Source of the DNA: Nitrospira moscoviensis
GTDB taxonomy: Bacteria; Nitrospirota; Nitrospiria; Nitrospirales; Nitrospiraceae
Assembly (NCBI RefSeq): GCF_001273775.1
Contig: NZ_CP011801.1
Span: 1,280,001-1,344,000 of the forward strand
Direction: 5' to 3'
Length of the DNA stretch: 64,000 nt
In this document: in pieces, positions 17,363-26,446 of the stretch
Numbering within the stretch: the first letter of the stretch is position 1
How the letters are laid out: each line of letters starts with the position of its first letter
Position numbers and translations under genes: made by a program
The notes under the pieces: generated by a model
Databases searched by the model: none
Told to the model about the DNA's origin: nothing
Seen by the model: only the letters and a program-made list of their open reading frames with translations

Positions 17363-17412
17363 CACCACTGTCCTCCTGTCTCGAGAGCTAATCGTGAAAC
17401 CTTACGTACCCC

Positions 17413-17619
17413 CATCTCTCTCGATAGAGACGTTAGGCCTAGGTCCATTCCGCTTGGCTTTCCACAGAAGCGAATTGGCCTGAGTCTTCAGCAAAGAACG
17501 GGCCGCGGTAACTCGACGAGGGAAATAGAGCGAATTCCAAAGTAGTGCGACGTCTAACGGGAAAAGAAATGCCAAAGAGGTGAATCTATTTTGGCTTGCT
17601 GCGGATCAAATTGGATTCA
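17413..17619. repeat. Dispersed structured repeat, copy 2 (207 bp)
   Basis: This has the same order of elements and nearly the same length as copy 1 at 12041-12248. It contains TCTCT/AGAGA, where copy 1 has TCTAT/ATAGA (a paired A-T to C-G change), CGCTT/AAGCG, the invariant core GAGTCTTCAGCAAAGAACGG, and TGAATC/GATTCA at the far end. Both copies have the same orientation. It occupies most of the gap between the outer-membrane-like gene and the Rieske oxidoreductase gene. Confidence 0.75.
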
Positions 17620-17753
17620 ATTTAGACGGAATCGGCAGCCATTATGGCCCTATGTGCCGGTCTGGCTTGGAGGTTGGGAAGGGGAGTGAGAAAAGGTATG
17701 CCTGACCAACGGTAGCGAAGGAGTGAAAACCAACGCCGGGGCCGAGCTAGTTC

Positions 17754-19313
17754 CTAGCTTCCCTCAACGATGGACTCCACTGCAGCGACATCTCCGCGTT
17801 CCATGGCTACCTGGATTTTCATGGAATCGACATCGCGGTTGATGGAGGCCACCGCCAGCGTCTTTCCGTTCTTCCGATAGGCCGCCAAGCAGTTGCGATC
17901 GGGGATGCTTCCGGCAATCTTCACCTCATCCCACTCATGGGCGTATCCCACGTAGCTGATCGCCATGTCGTAATGCATGCTCCAGAAGAACGGGGCGGCG
18001 GTATAGGGCTGAGTCTCACCCAACATGTTGCGGGCGGCCGCCTGGCCGTGACGTTCCGCCACAACCCAATGTTCGACACGTATGGCACTGCCTGAATAGC
18101 GGTCCGGCCAGCGGGCGATGTCGCCGGCGGCCCAAATCCCTGGGGCGCTCGTGCGCAAGTATTCATCCACCAGAACGCCGCGCTCGATTCTTAACCCTGC
18201 CTGCTCAGCCAGTTCCACATTCGGTCGGACCCCGATCCCCACAACGACAAGGTCGGCATCCAGGCGCGACCCATTCTTCAGCGTGACGGACCGCTCTGCG
18301 ATCGTCGCAACGGTCTGTCCCAAGTGAAACTTCACGCCGTGCTGCTCATGGACCTCGCGCACGAGGCGGCCCAGCTCGACACCGAGCACCCGCTGCATGG
18401 GAATCTCCTCCGGCGCCACGACGTGCACTTCGAGGTTGCGTGCACGCAGCGATGCAGCGACCTCCAATCCGATGAAGCTTGCCCCGACGACCACCGCGTG
18501 CCGCGCCTTCGTGGTCCGTTCAATGATTGTCCGGCTGTCGCGCAACGTGCGTAGATAGTGGACGTGTGGCAATTGAGCACCGGGAACGTCCAGACGGATC
18601 GGCGAGGCCCCTGTGGCGAGCAGCAGGGCCCCGTATTCGAGACGGCGGCCATCGTCGATCTCCACGGCTCGCGCATCCGGCCGAAGCCGCACCACGCGGC
18701 GGCCGGTCAGGAGATCGATTCGGGTGTCCCGGTACCAATCCGGTGCACGAAGAGGAATCCATTCTTCCGGCGCAGTGCCTGCCAAATAGTCTTTGGAAAT
18801 GTTCGGGCGGTCATAGGGGCCCGCGTCATCGGCCGAGATCATCGTCACCGGCTGTTGGTAGCCCAGGCGTCTGAGCATCTCAGCGGCGGCAAAACCGGCG
18901 GCTCCGCCGCCGACGATGACGACGGAGGCGGGCGGCGCTTCGAGGGGGGCACGGGCAACAGCCGCCGATTTCGTTCCCGTGACGAACACGCGGTCACCCC
19001 GCCGCTCGGCCGTATAGCAAGGCACCGGGTCGATGGCGGGAGCGTGGACGGCTTTTCCGGTTTCGGGTCGAAAGCACGCGCGGTGCCACGGACAGCGGAC
19101 GGTGGTTCCATCGAAGAGGCCTTGCTCCAGAGGTCCGCCATAGTGCGTGCACTTGGTTCCCATGCCGTGGACGGCGTTTCCTTTGCGGATCAGGAGCACC
19201 GGTTCTCCGCCGAAGTGACCGAGCAACATGGCCCCCTCGCGCAGCTCGCTCAACGCCACCCCTTCTGTTCCAACATCAGGGCCAGATAACTGCCCGCCGC
19301 CTGTCTCGCTCAT
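17754..19313 (-). CDS. Rieske-domain FAD/NAD(P)H oxidoreductase (AIFM3-like)
   Basis: 519 aa. The N-terminal Rieske domain (~15-115) has CTHYGGPL and CPWHRACF, the Cys-x-His...Cys-x2-His ligands of a 2Fe-2S cluster. It is followed by a ferredoxin-reductase/AIF-type flavoprotein with VVIVGGGAAGFAAAEML (FAD), VVVGASFIGLEVAASL (NAD(P)H) and GIWAAGDIARWP (FAD ribityl contact). The C-terminal reductase domain is complete. The protein should pass electrons from NAD(P)H to the built-in 2Fe-2S centre; the acceptor is unknown. ATG 19313 follows CAGGAGGGATCC. Confidence 0.92.
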   Translation of the reverse strand: MSETGGGQLSGPDVGTEGVALSELREGAMLLGHFGGEPVLLIRKGNAVHGMGTKCTHYGGPLEQGLFDGTTVRCPWHRACFRPETGKAVHAPAIDPVPCYTAERRGDRVFVTGTKSAAVARAPLEAPPASVVIVGGGAAGFAAAEMLRRLGYQQPVTMISADDAGPYDRPNISKDYLAGTAPEEWIPLRAPDWYRDTRIDLLTGRRVVRLRPDARAVEIDDGRRLEYGALLLATGASPIRLDVPGAQLPHVHYLRTLRDSRTIIERTTKARHAVVVGASFIGLEVAASLRARNLEVHVVAPEEIPMQRVLGVELGRLVREVHEQHGVKFHLGQTVATIAERSVTLKNGSRLDADLVVVGIGVRPNVELAEQAGLRIERGVLVDEYLRTSAPGIWAAGDIARWPDRYSGSAIRVEHWVVAERHGQAAARNMLGETQPYTAAPFFWSMHYDMAISYVGYAHEWDEVKIAGSIPDRNCLAAYRKNGKTLAVASINRDVDSMKIQVAMERGDVAAVESIVEGS

Positions 19314-19471
19314 GGATCCCTCCTGTTCGACACAAGGAAGCACACGACTTAACTGATGTTAGGCTGGCCGCCGTCCGAAAGCAACGAAGCGGGAATCGTG
19401 CCGTCCCCTGTTGTGATTGAGGGAACCCGCCACTTGTCTCTCATGCCGACTGCTTGGTGGAATGTGAGCGT

Positions 19472-19693
19472 ATGGAGCTGATCCCTGTCGAGTCGTCCAG
19501 CGTTCGGTACGTCGGGTACGAAGAAGATCGGCAGATTCTCTACGTGCAGTTCATCGACGGAGACCTGTACGAGTACTTTGGCGTGCCGGTGAGCGACTTC
19601 ATCGATCTTCTGCACGCAGAGTCGATCGGTTGGTTTGTGAACAAGCGGATCAAGCCCTATTACGACTATCGCAAGCTCGAAGCCGCCTCATGA
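19472..19693 (+). CDS. KTSC-domain protein
   Basis: 73 aa. The whole protein is one KTSC domain: SSVRYVGYEEDRQILYVQFI then YEYFGVPVSDFIDLLHAESI and a C-terminal GWFVNKRIKPYY. Such small proteins are widespread and their role is unknown. ATG 19472 gives the family-typical N-terminus; an ATG/GTG at 19454 is possible. It is divergent from the Rieske oxidoreductase. Confidence 0.85.
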   Translation: MELIPVESSSVRYVGYEEDRQILYVQFIDGDLYEYFGVPVSDFIDLLHAESIGWFVNKRIKPYYDYRKLEAAS

Positions 19694-19749
19694 TGACGGG
19701 CGAGTCATCACCCCGTCGATGAGGCCGTAGGCAAGTTAAGTTGTCGGGT

Positions 19750-20499
19750 TCATTTCACCGGTATCTTCACGCTGATCGCCCCGCCGAGATCCCCTTCTTT
19801 GGCGCCTTCGCGGGGATAGCCGGAGATATCGCGTTCGCCTTTCGGCTCGCCATGGCAGCTGAGGCACGCTTTTCCATAATAGAGCGGCAGCATGACGCGA
19901 AGCGTCTTCCCGTCATCGACGACTTCGCTGATGATCGCATTCCGTGTCCGGGCGAATGCCGGATCGGTTAGTTTTTCAAATGCCGCTGTTTCATACTCGT
20001 CGGGCTTGTTCTTGGGATTGCGGAGGAGGCTTTCCGGCGCCGTCTGTTTCAGATAGACGCCCGACCAATTTTGAAAGCGCTTGGCCGTTTCGGTGCCGAA
20101 CGTGGCCGGAATCAAACCTTTATACCGAATGCCCGGCATGTTGATCACGGTCTGGTAACTATCGATCGTTTTTCTACTTTCCTCAAGCAGGCGGGCCAGC
20201 AGGGTCCTCGCCTCAGCCGAGATCGGGGCAGCGGTGAGATCTGAGAGGTCGATCCCTGTCCGCTCCCGAAACACCGCCAGCAATTGTTTCTCAAATGCCG
20301 GAGCGGTGAAGTTTTTCTGCCCTTTGGATGGATCGTTCAGAAGATCCTGATGCAATCCGACGGTGACCCGTCCGGCATCGAGCAAGATGGCGAGCAGCCG
20401 TCCGGTTTCGATGGCTTGGTCCGTGCCGTCGGCGTGGGCAGGAGCCGCTCCCCCCACTGCAAGACACAAAGCAATCAGAACGGTCATGCGATACCGCAT
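19750..20499 (-). CDS. Exported DUF3365 (Tll0287-like) haem-binding protein
   Basis: 249 aa. A signal peptide (YRMTVLIALCLAVGGAAPAH) precedes a helical sensor-type domain. CLSCHG near residue 220 is a c-type haem-binding CxxCH, and the following Pro/Gly-rich tail matches the DUF3365 family, which binds haem in the periplasm and often feeds signalling. It lies 124 bp downstream of the histidine kinase on the same strand, so it may be part of that sensory unit. ATG 20499 begins the signal peptide; the frame upstream to 20571 looks non-coding. Confidence 0.85.
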   Translation of the reverse strand: MRYRMTVLIALCLAVGGAAPAHADGTDQAIETGRLLAILLDAGRVTVGLHQDLLNDPSKGQKNFTAPAFEKQLLAVFRERTGIDLSDLTAAPISAEARTLLARLLEESRKTIDSYQTVINMPGIRYKGLIPATFGTETAKRFQNWSGVYLKQTAPESLLRNPKNKPDEYETAAFEKLTDPAFARTRNAIISEVVDDGKTLRVMLPLYYGKACLSCHGEPKGERDISGYPREGAKEGDLGGAISVKIPVK

Positions 20500-20623
20500 C
20501 GTATCGTCCTTATCTGTGGTGGTTACGATAGCAGCACCGGGAGGGTGCCTTTTTCTCAACGGACTGTCCATACCCTAAACCGGGGGGGAGAGACGCGCAT
20601 GACGGGAACTGTGCGAGTCCAAT

Positions 20624-22867
20624 TTATGGTCCATAGGTTCCGGTCTGGCCTCTGAGTTGCGGAGGGATGCCGGGGAAGAAGACAAGCTTGCCGGGGGACG
20701 TGGAGGAGAGGGGAGGCGTGGGCTGCTGGTCCACCGTCGTTCTGTCGGGGAGGGCGAGGGTGAAGGTCGTGCCTTTGCCCACCGTGCTGCGGGCTTCCAC
20801 GGTCCCGGCATGTTCTTGGATGATTTGATGGACGATGGACAGCCCCAGGCCGGTGCCGGCGTGCTCGGCGCTCTCATGCTTCGTGGTGAAGAAGGGATCG
20901 AAGATGTGCGGTAAATCTTCGGGTGCGATGCCGCAGCCGGTATCCGAGACCTCGATCTGCACCCAGCGCGTGCCGTCGAGGCGCGTGAGAGAACGTGTTG
21001 CGACCGTCAGCCGGCCGCCCTTCGCCTTCATCGCATCCATTGCGTTCAAGATCAAATTCATCAGCACCTGCTTGATCTGCTGCCGATCCACCATGATCGG
21101 GGCTAAGTCTTCAGCCAGGTGTTTGTCGATGGATACGCCCAGCGTGTTCGCCTTGACCTCGATGAAGTGCAGGCAGGAGGCGACGATGTCGTTGAGGGAT
21201 TCCAGCGAGAACTTCGGTTTCATGTAGCGGGCATAGTCCAAAATCTCTTCAATCAGCCGTTCGATCCTCGCCAAATCGTCCGCGACCACCGCGCTGAACG
21301 AATCCATGAACTCGGGGTCCTCGCGCCGTGACGGCGCCAGTTGAATGAACGTTTTGATGGAGGTCAGCGGGTTCCGCACTTCGTGGGCGAAGCCGCCGGC
21401 GATGGTTTCCAGTGAGCGCAGCCGATCCGCGCGCCTGATCAGGAGCTGGGACCGCTTCCAGTCCTCGTAGAGCATGGCGTTGTCGAGGGCGATGGCCGCG
21501 CTGTCGGCCAAGGAGCGCAGCAGCTTGAGCTCATCGTGCGAATAGAATTCCAGCGAGGGCTTATGTCCGAGATTCACAAAGCCGATGAGGCGAGTCTTAT
21601 TGACCAATGGGAGGCAAACCTCGGAATCCATCTCCGTCAATGTCTCGAGCAGCGTTGACGACAGCCCTTCTTGCTGCCCCAGGGACTCGTGCTGGAGTTC
21701 TTCCTTCACGACCGGCCGATTGCACGACAAAAGAAAGCCGGCGAATGCCTCGTGGCTCGTGAGCTGCACGGTGTTGACCTGAGCCTCGTCGACTCCGTGC
21801 GAGGCTTTCAGCACGTACCGTCCCAGCTCCTTCTCAAAGAGAAAAAGCGAAAGCTTTTCAATGCGCATGACGGTCTGGAGTGTCCGGATGATCTCGTGCT
21901 GTAAGTTGACGAGGTCGAGATTCATCACCATGGCGTGGCTGAAACGCGTCAAGGTGTTGTAGGCGTCGTACCGGCTGGGAAAGAGCGCTTTGTTGAGCGC
22001 GGATTGCAGCCACGGCTGGAAAGTCACGTAGAGAGCGGTGAACGCTACCGTGGCGCCGACCAAGACACTGGCCAACGCGGCGGCAGAGAGGTGGCTCAGT
22101 CCATGCGCGAGCAGTACGAGCACCAAGGTGAAAGGGATCAGAGGGAGATAAGTCGCACTCATGGACACGAACAGGGCCGCATCCAGCAGATGGTACCGAA
22201 GGATGGCGACCGTCACCACGACGGTGAGGAGAAAGATCGGAACATAGCCGAACGGATACAGTTCGTAGCCGAAGGCCGGCAGGAAATCCACCGAGCCCAG
22301 GTAGGCAATGACGAACGCGATCAGGACGAACTTGATCTGTTGGCGCTTGATGGGAGTTGTGACGCCGCTGTACGTGCGAACGTAGTCGGTGAAGGCGGCG
22401 GCCATATAGGCGACGAAGACGAGAAAAAACGGGACGCTGGCCGGGCCCCATCGCGGAAAATAGCCCCACCAATAATGGTGGACGCCCGCCACGAAATCGT
22501 CGCGAAGGAGGACGGCGAGGGCGAGCAGCGTCGCCAGACCATAGCCCCACCAGATCGAACGGGGGCGATGCAGCCGGAGAAATTCCGCAGAGAAAGCGTA
22601 GAACGCGACGGAAATGAACATCACCCCCACATTGTCCAACCGAAACCACGCGAGCGCCGTGTCGGGCTTGGTGGCGCAGAGGCCCAGACTGGTCGCGTCG
22701 AGCCACAGTGCGATACTGGCGCAGAGCGCAAGAAAGTGACGGTGGGCGGCAGACTGTGGGTTCGAGCGAAAAACCAGAAGACCGAGGCCCAGTGTCACGA
22801 TTCCCATGAGGAACATGGGAATGGCGTGAACATTGATGGCGTAGTCCTCAGCGGTCATCGTCGTCAC
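20624..22867 (-). CDS. Membrane sensor histidine kinase (7TM-GAF-HisKA-HATPase)
   Basis: 747 aa. About eight hydrophobic helices fill residues ~12-285. A GAF domain (~325-465) follows, then HisKA with the phosphorylated His in GGFAHEVRNPLTSIK (~495), then HATPase with NLILNAMDA (N box), DTGCGIAPED (G1) and GTGLGLSIV (G2). The architecture resembles PrsK-type kinases. No receiver-type response regulator lies next to it. Its start overlaps the stop of the upstream PilZ-like/acyl-ACP-reductase-like gene by 4 nt, so sensing and the enzyme are genetically coupled. Confidence 0.92.
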   Translation of the reverse strand: MTTMTAEDYAINVHAIPMFLMGIVTLGLGLLVFRSNPQSAAHRHFLALCASIALWLDATSLGLCATKPDTALAWFRLDNVGVMFISVAFYAFSAEFLRLHRPRSIWWGYGLATLLALAVLLRDDFVAGVHHYWWGYFPRWGPASVPFFLVFVAYMAAAFTDYVRTYSGVTTPIKRQQIKFVLIAFVIAYLGSVDFLPAFGYELYPFGYVPIFLLTVVVTVAILRYHLLDAALFVSMSATYLPLIPFTLVLVLLAHGLSHLSAAALASVLVGATVAFTALYVTFQPWLQSALNKALFPSRYDAYNTLTRFSHAMVMNLDLVNLQHEIIRTLQTVMRIEKLSLFLFEKELGRYVLKASHGVDEAQVNTVQLTSHEAFAGFLLSCNRPVVKEELQHESLGQQEGLSSTLLETLTEMDSEVCLPLVNKTRLIGFVNLGHKPSLEFYSHDELKLLRSLADSAAIALDNAMLYEDWKRSQLLIRRADRLRSLETIAGGFAHEVRNPLTSIKTFIQLAPSRREDPEFMDSFSAVVADDLARIERLIEEILDYARYMKPKFSLESLNDIVASCLHFIEVKANTLGVSIDKHLAEDLAPIMVDRQQIKQVLMNLILNAMDAMKAKGGRLTVATRSLTRLDGTRWVQIEVSDTGCGIAPEDLPHIFDPFFTTKHESAEHAGTGLGLSIVHQIIQEHAGTVEARSTVGKGTTFTLALPDRTTVDQQPTPPLSSTSPGKLVFFPGIPPQLRGQTGTYGP

Positions 22868-24606
22868 GCCACACGTACCTGAGCGATTTTGAGCAGATGC
22901 TCTTCGGTGATGTAGCCGGAGGAATTGCGGAAATGGGCCAGGCGGAACCCTAGGGCGCGACCGGCGGCGATCATATGTGCGGCCAACGACGGATCGGCTT
23001 TACCGAGGGAGTAATGTCCATGCCAGCCGATGGCCGTGAGAATCATGGTCTCGGAAAGGCACCCGAGGGCTTCTCCAGGCGCAAGGTCCAGGTCGAAGTG
23101 CACATCGACGCCCGGCGTCTGGACGACGGCGGATTCAATGACCACGACGTCCGGCCGCTGGCGTGGGATCTCTTCCGAGACGTTCTTCGGTTGAGCCGCA
23201 TCGATGACGATGGCGCCCGGCTTCAAATGGCCTGCGGTCAACACAATGTGCGGGTTGTTGGTGGCCGCGATGACGATATCCGCGTCCCGTACTCGGTCGA
23301 GAGTCGAGGCGCCCTTCACGGCGGCCGGCTGGCGAGCCAAGTCCGTGAGCAGGCTTTCAAGCGCATCCTTTTTGATGTCGATGATAATGAGATTGGCGAC
23401 CAATCGGGCCAGCATCTTTGCGCAAGCCGAGCCGACGGAACCGGCTCCACCGACGATCGCCGCCGTCGCGTGCGGCAAACTCAGATTGGTCAGTGCGGCT
23501 GCATGGAGGACGTTTTGAACGGCGATCGCGGCGGAATGGGGATTGCCAGTCGTCAGTCCCAGCCGCACCTTGCCTTCGAGATCCCGTCCGTCTCGCGTGA
23601 CGATCGAGGTGAAGGCCCCGAGCCCGGCGATCCGAGCGCCCATTTTTTCCGCCAGCCGAACGGTCTGTAAGATCCGCTGCCGGGCAAGCCGGGGGTTGCG
23701 GATCATCTGTTCCGTCGTCAGCGGAGAGATCAGCATCGCGCCGGTCGTCGGTGTTCCATCCGACATGGTGAGGCCGGTGATATAGGAGGCGACGAACGGC
23801 CATTGATAGCGAAACCATCGTTCCACCACATGCGCCGGCAGGAGACGTGCGAACGGGAACTTCCGGGGAACATCGCTCAGCGTGCGGGGATGGCCGATGA
23901 ACGCAAACGTAATGGGTGTGACGAAGAGGCGCGCGACAGGGCCGGGCAAAAATCTGATCACCAAATCGCGAAGGACCTGCGCGAGAAGCCCGAAGCCCTG
24001 CCAGACCAAGCTCCAGGAAAATTTCGCCACGCCTCCCGCGGGAGTCGGAGGTGCCGCCGTCGGGTCCCTCTGCAAGATGCCCGGCAGAACCGGAGACGGG
24101 CCGGCGAGCTGAGCCGAGTTTTGTGCGGGCAGGTCGGTAGCAGCCGACAAGCGGTAGGGAAGATGATACGGATTATCGGTGATGAACAAGGAGAGAATGG
24201 ACCGAGGGTTGGCCGTGACCAACTCGGCACGGGCCGCTTCACGTGCGGCACTCTCCGGCGCACCCAGACTCTCCAGATAGCGTTCCAGTTCCTGGAGGGC
24301 CGACTCAAGGATGCGCCGCTCGGAATCTCCAAGGGGGAGCAGTTGGACGTCGATGCGGAACTGCGCCGGTGATGCGCCGAACTCCGCGGCCACGGCGTGC
24401 ACCTTGCCGGCCAGCGGCATGTACGCCAAGCTCCGGCCAAAGTAGAAGAGCACCGAGACGGGGGTGCCGACAGAACAGGAGGAATCGGTCACAAAGGAGA
24501 TGGATTCGGGGCTGAGATCCGCTGTGACTCCTCTCGACAACGTCCCTTGGAAATCTGCCACGAGCGGCAGACTCACTGCCAGTCTGTTCGTGATCGTACT
24601 CGCCAT
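22864..24606 (-). CDS. PilZ-like domain fused to acyl-ACP reductase-like dehydrogenase
   Basis: 580 aa. Residues ~1-110 look like a degenerate PilZ barrel (ADLSPESISFVTD for the DxSxxG motif; no clear RxxxR). The C-terminal ~330 residues follow cyanobacterial long-chain acyl-ACP reductase (AAR, COG5322-type): GAFTSIV, TTGNPHSAA, the NAD(P) loop VGGAGSVGSACAKML, IDAAQPKNVSEEI and GCLSETMIL. The Cys (~515) aligns with the AAR active-site Cys, and GWHGHYSLG follows as expected. AAR makes fatty aldehydes from acyl-ACP; that activity is inferred. The start may be ATG 24606 or GTG 24615. No aldehyde-deformylating oxygenase is seen in the window. Confidence 0.78.
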   Translation of the reverse strand: MASTITNRLAVSLPLVADFQGTLSRGVTADLSPESISFVTDSSCSVGTPVSVLFYFGRSLAYMPLAGKVHAVAAEFGASPAQFRIDVQLLPLGDSERRILESALQELERYLESLGAPESAAREAARAELVTANPRSILSLFITDNPYHLPYRLSAATDLPAQNSAQLAGPSPVLPGILQRDPTAAPPTPAGGVAKFSWSLVWQGFGLLAQVLRDLVIRFLPGPVARLFVTPITFAFIGHPRTLSDVPRKFPFARLLPAHVVERWFRYQWPFVASYITGLTMSDGTPTTGAMLISPLTTEQMIRNPRLARQRILQTVRLAEKMGARIAGLGAFTSIVTRDGRDLEGKVRLGLTTGNPHSAAIAVQNVLHAAALTNLSLPHATAAIVGGAGSVGSACAKMLARLVANLIIIDIKKDALESLLTDLARQPAAVKGASTLDRVRDADIVIAATNNPHIVLTAGHLKPGAIVIDAAQPKNVSEEIPRQRPDVVVIESAVVQTPGVDVHFDLDLAPGEALGCLSETMILTAIGWHGHYSLGKADPSLAAHMIAAGRALGFRLAHFRNSSGYITEEHLLKIAQVRVA

Positions 24607-24615
24607 GCTCCCCAC

Positions 24616-24978
24616 GTATCAGGTCTGAGCGCTGTCATACTGGACTCGCGGACCAGAAGCCATGGCGCCGGGACACAGACTGGGTACCGTGTCCTAACTA
24701 TTGTCCGCGAGTGGTTGTTTGTCAACCAACAGCGGGCTCCTGTCAAGGGCGCAAAGGCCCGATCTTGGCCGAGAAATCAGGCTAAACGGCTCTATCAGAC
24801 CAAGTCCAAATTGCGCTTCCGCGGGGGCACGGTGAGTGTGTGAATTTGTATTTGAGACGGCCCGCCGCATTGCTATCAATGATCGCTACAGTGAAGGTCG
24901 GAACAGGCCGATATCGCCAAGCAGAGCCTGTCAGCCCACGGCTGCGCAGGCGGAACATCCAGCGGGAGCCACACATCG
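24616..24978. other. Intergenic region between divergent AAR-like and fadL genes
   Basis: This 363-bp region lies between divergent genes and must hold both promoters. I see a short inverted repeat TGGTTGTTTGTCAACCA near 24712-24728 but no clear operator, RNA gene or reading frame. Confidence 0.5.
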
Positions 24979-26388
24979 ATGCAGACGAATCCCATGACCT
25001 ATCACTGTGGAAGAGGAGGAATGTGTGCGGTGGTCTGTCTCCTCCTTTCGGCGATGCCTGCGGTGACCTTCGCCGGTGCATTCCGGATATTCGACCACAG
25101 CGCCTCCGGGACGGCGCAAGGCGGGGCGTTTACCGCTCAGGCCGATGATCCCTCGGCGATTTACTTCAATCCCGCCGGCATGACGCAATTGCACGGCGTC
25201 CAAGTGAGTGTCGGGACTTTGTTGCTGGGCGGCAGCACCAGCTTCACCGGTCCGACGGGAACGACCACACGGGGGGATTTCGGCGGCAGCATGGCCTTTC
25301 CGCCGCCGAGCAATTTCTACATCACGGCGAATCTCAAGCCGACGGGAATAGCGGCGTTAGAGAATGTCACCGTCGGGATTGGCGTCGTCTCGCCGTTCGG
25401 CGTCTTGTATCGGTATCCCAATGACGCGCCGTTCGCCACGGCGGTCACGCGCCAATCGTTACCGTTGATCGACATCAAACCCACCCTGGCCTACAAGCTG
25501 AGCGAGCAACTGTCCGTCGGAGTCGGCGCGGACATCTATACCTTCGCCGGTTTTTGGGGATCTGGACAGGCGGAGACGCACTTCATCTCGTCGGGAGGAC
25601 CGGGTTTGCCGACGTTTGGCATGCCGATGGAAATCAACGGGAGCGATACGGCAGCTGGGTTCAACGTCAGTCTGCTCTATACTCCGCTGCGGAATGCCGA
25701 CGGGCGCCCCCTTGTGAATCTCGGACTCGTCTATCGCAGCCAGGCGACCCTGCATTTGGATGGCGAGTTTCTGGCCAACGGCGCGCGGGTGGCGAATGCC
25801 TCGACGACGCTCGTGCTGCCGCAAGTGATGACCGGCGGCATCGCTCTGTGGCCGGTCCGCGATGCGGCGCATGAGTGGAAGGTGGAGCTCGATGTCGATC
25901 ACACCGGGTGGAAATCGGTGCGCAACCTCGACGTCCATCTGTCGACCGGGACCACGATTCCATTTCCACAGAACTGGCGGAACAGCTATACCGTGATGGT
26001 GGGTACGGAATACAAGTGGCTGCACCCGGCGGCGTTGCCGGATTGGGACGTGGCGTTGCGGGGTGGCTACTGGCATTCCCAAACCCCGATTCCCGATCAA
26101 TCGTTCACGCCGACCGTCCCCGATGCCGACCAGCAGGCGGTGTCCGCGGGGCTTGGGTTTCTGTGCATGGGCCACGGCCGGTTTCTCGGCCTGATCGCGT
26201 GCGGGGCGGACGGAGAATCGTCCTTCGGGCCTAAAGCGATCGGACTCGACTTGGCGTATCAACTGATTTTGTATGAGCCGCGGACGGTCAGCGGCAACGT
26301 CCAGCCGGTCGCCATTCCAGGCCTCGTCAACGGTATCTACCGGACCACGTATCACGTCGGGGCGATCAATCTGCGCGTCAATTTCTGA
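24979..26388 (+). CDS. fadL: FadL/OmpP1-family outer membrane transporter
   Basis: 469 aa, the usual FadL size. After a signal peptide (MCAVVCLLLSAMPAVTFAGA region) comes GAFRIFDHSASGTAQGGAFT and DDPSAIYFNPAGMTQLHG, the N-terminal hatch signature with the NPAG motif. The rest is a long beta-barrel ending in NLRVNF with terminal Phe. It would carry long-chain fatty acids or other hydrophobic compounds across the outer membrane. Starts at 24979, 24994 or 25021 (the last with AGGAGGA almost touching the ATG) are all possible. It is divergent from the acyl-ACP-reductase-like gene, which suggests a shared lipid theme. Confidence 0.92.
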   Translation: MQTNPMTYHCGRGGMCAVVCLLLSAMPAVTFAGAFRIFDHSASGTAQGGAFTAQADDPSAIYFNPAGMTQLHGVQVSVGTLLLGGSTSFTGPTGTTTRGDFGGSMAFPPPSNFYITANLKPTGIAALENVTVGIGVVSPFGVLYRYPNDAPFATAVTRQSLPLIDIKPTLAYKLSEQLSVGVGADIYTFAGFWGSGQAETHFISSGGPGLPTFGMPMEINGSDTAAGFNVSLLYTPLRNADGRPLVNLGLVYRSQATLHLDGEFLANGARVANASTTLVLPQVMTGGIALWPVRDAAHEWKVELDVDHTGWKSVRNLDVHLSTGTTIPFPQNWRNSYTVMVGTEYKWLHPAALPDWDVALRGGYWHSQTPIPDQSFTPTVPDADQQAVSAGLGFLCMGHGRFLGLIACGADGESSFGPKAIGLDLAYQLILYEPRTVSGNVQPVAIPGLVNGIYRTTYHVGAINLRVNF

Positions 26389-26446
26389 CTCGCTCCACCG
26401 GCTCAACCTCGCCGTCGTCTGAATCGGCTAGGCGCACCGCCCGACA

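Noticed and set aside
21935..22882. 315-codon plus-strand frame opposite the kinase N-terminus
   Set aside because: Highly charged Arg/Glu/His text mirroring membrane helices on the other strand.
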